From NCBI GenBank assembly GCA_965223115.1, contig OZ244982.1:558001-622000 (forward strand): a stretch of DNA of 64,000 nt, given 5' to 3'. The notes under the pieces were generated by a model, which was not told where the DNA came from, did no database searches, and saw only the letters and a program-made list of their open reading frames with translations. The DNA comes from CBDCUI01 sp965223115. Lineage in GTDB: Bacteria; Pseudomonadota; Gammaproteobacteria; UBA4575. Both the position numbers and the translations under genes were made by a program. Shown piece by piece: positions 63,601 through 64,000 of the stretch; position 1 is the stretch's first letter; each line of letters begins with the position of its first letter.

Positions 63601-64000
63601 AATCTTATTCTTCTTGATGCGCTTATGCCTAACTTAAATGGCTTTGAGGCATGTAAAAAAATACGCATGTTAAGAGGCAGCAGTCATGTGCCGATTCTTA
63701 TTGTTACTGCTTTAGACGATGAAAAATCTATCGAGCAAGCATTTGACTCAGGTGCTACAGATTACATTCCCAAACCAATTCATTTCGCAGTGATGCGACA
63801 GCGAATATCTAGATTGTTAAAAGCTAGTCGTGCAGAAGTACATGTTCGTGAACTTGCATACAATGATTCACTCACAGGTTTACCTAACCGAACAATGTTT
63901 ATTGATCAAATGCAAAAGTCACTTAAGAAAGTGCGACGAAGTTCGGAAATTCTTGCAGTGATGTTTTTAGATTTAGATCGGTTTAAATATGTAAATGACA
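60664..64000 (+). CDS. Multidomain hybrid histidine kinase with GGDEF output (3' truncated)
   Basis: Open from the ATG at 60664 to the window end (1112 codons). Order: TM1 (about 20-40), periplasmic sensor (41-180), TM2 (181-205), HAMP-like, HisKA with His282 (FAANVSHELRTPLNG), HATPase (NLAGNAVKF, DTGVGIS, GGTGLGLAI), receiver 1 with Asp573 (FIDELMP), receiver 2 with Asp715 (FMDCNMPGMDG), HPt with His865 (YAHTIKGSSSNFG), receiver 3 with Asp985 (LLDALMPNLNG), then the start of a GGDEF domain (NDSLTGLPNR, residue 1067). A BarA-like phosphorelay joined to c-di-GMP synthesis, and possibly an EAL domain beyond the window. Probably senses the ligand of the upstream binding protein. Confidence 0.93.
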   Translation, partial: MSFFNYIKDRYSGGFKEQLIVIFVISIIASTAISTYLISTFSSKKVEQTLVSEGFQLTKDFADRNTLTLLYLSKESAKETVQAIKNYPEVEGVGIYDVEKQPLIEDGGHTISKDVDVWPLETMLIKETDATWYFVSPVFASEEESVIAGPQFFEEEIEKELLGYVRVYISKNTLHALEKSIFNINLFVSLLVSVVLVFLLLAVTDRVTKPLNSLANLMRDAEEGDLNVRAKIWGTNDITAMQSAFNTMMHALADREEKLESARSAALEYAHAKGEFAANVSHELRTPLNGILGMLEILNETDLSPKQKEYVSVAHNSGDALLALIDDILSFSKIDSGKVQFEADTLNIRETLDDIIGILASQIQTKDLDLGYVVEKDVPASVQGDASRIRQLLINLAGNAVKFTEKGEIGFRVSNVTNGGKNLKLRFEVTDTGVGISEEAQAKVFEAFQQADASTTKQFGGTGLGLAICRQLVEVMHGKIGVESRLGEGSIFWFELPFKDSISKAQEESSTQARATGLKIFVIDDSEVIRANLQQTFESWGATVISTSNSKDAQEILREATKTQASFDVAFIDELMPDKNGIELIISISKDEYISPMKLVLMTNQQNPDAFVERFREIDTYVKKPIRQLNLYNCIVDLIKVPAAEYIKHEKTAIAPVKRIKKFDATILVVEDNRANQQVVQAMLERLGCRCSIASNGFEALNLLETTKYDAVFMDCNMPGMDGYEATQKIRKFKTEVAQIPIIAMTANVLDGDREKCIQAGMDDYTSKPIKLNVLVEKLERWLDVSQDIEIEQEIEKTLVSQIIEGTSDNSSVIDHAVIAELRENLVDGFNDMVEAYLEDLGILLRSLEKSVLEKDASKLTHYAHTIKGSSSNFGANKLSYIAKQLEDMGRNESMESSRELVQVLFTEADLVTDELKKELNLFKDDTLLRHRDVERILIADDDRSMRVALQNVLSADGYEIEAVSDGIDAVSRCEKNMPNLILLDALMPNLNGFEACKKIRMLRGSSHVPILIVTALDDEKSIEQAFDSGATDYIPKPIHFAVMRQRISRLLKASRAEVHVRELAYNDSLTGLPNRTMFIDQMQKSLKKVRRSSEILAVMFLDLDRFKYVND

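Noticed and set aside
1..64000. CRISPR arrays, insertion sequences, prophage or integrase genes
   Set aside because: I saw no regular direct repeats, transposase, integrase or phage gene; accessory regions have no mobile element signatures at their edges.

Overview
The window is a stretch of A+T-rich chromosome from a gammaproteobacterium. Evidence for this is the order of its housekeeping genes (dnaK-dnaJ-dapB-carAB-greA-rlmE-ftsH-glmM-tpiA-secG-tRNA-Leu-nuoA..N-tRNA-fMet-rimP-nusA-infB-rbfA-truB-rpsO-pnp), the dksA-gluQ pair, guaB-guaA-tadA, and MltF. The gene content fits an aerobic bacterium with a sodium- or proton-pumping type I NADH dehydrogenase. A xylene-monooxygenase-like hydroxylase and its reductase suggest use of a hydrocarbon or alkyl-aromatic. 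The exact genus cannot be fixed from sequence reading alone.

Layout. 1-1806: 3' end of dnaK and dnaJ. 1892-2692: dapB. 2763-4129: a three-gene insertion (Mrr-like nuclease fold, half-size TauE/SafE permease, DsrC/TusE-like protein) between dapB and carA. 4343-14797: carAB, greA, rlmE, ftsH, glmM, tpiA, secG; the usual folP is missing between ftsH and glmM. 14835-15249: an unlisted 33-residue membrane peptide gene on the minus strand and tRNA-Leu(GAG). 15443-29932: a complete 14-gene nuo operon. 29987-40202: initiator tRNA, a truncated hemoglobin, a candidate short RNA or leader, then rimP-nusA-infB-rbfA-truB-rpsO-pnp and msrB.

40482-44183 is an accessory catabolic cluster: an AlkB/XylM-type membrane diiron hydroxylase with base composition far richer in G+C than its surroundings, a 59-residue mono-cluster ferredoxin, a glutathione-transferase-like protein, a 2Fe-2S/FAD/NAD reductase and a two-helix membrane protein. 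The intergenic spaces hold several strong hairpins. The hydroxylase has Gln where the first His of the third histidine box is expected.

44246-52800 returns to housekeeping genes: gluQ, a DksA with a long Lys/Ala-rich N-terminal tail, xseA, guaB, guaA, a small unknown gene, tadA and mltF. After an 853-bp gene-free, palindrome-bearing gap comes the least familiar cluster (53654-57238): an acetolactate-synthase-like ThDP enzyme followed by two different short citrate-synthase-fold proteins, both lacking recognisable catalytic histidines. The window closes with a TonB-dependent receptor, a periplasmic ABC-type substrate-binding protein with no transporter next to it, and a very large hybrid histidine kinase (HisKA-HATPase-REC-REC-HPt-REC-GGDEF) that runs off the end. 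The last three look like an uptake-and-sensing module.

The best candidates for undescribed biology are the ThDP/double citrate-synthase-like cluster, the monooxygenase cluster with its altered histidine box, and the DsrC-like protein that lacks the C-terminal cysteine and is translationally coupled to a half-size sulfite-exporter-type permease.
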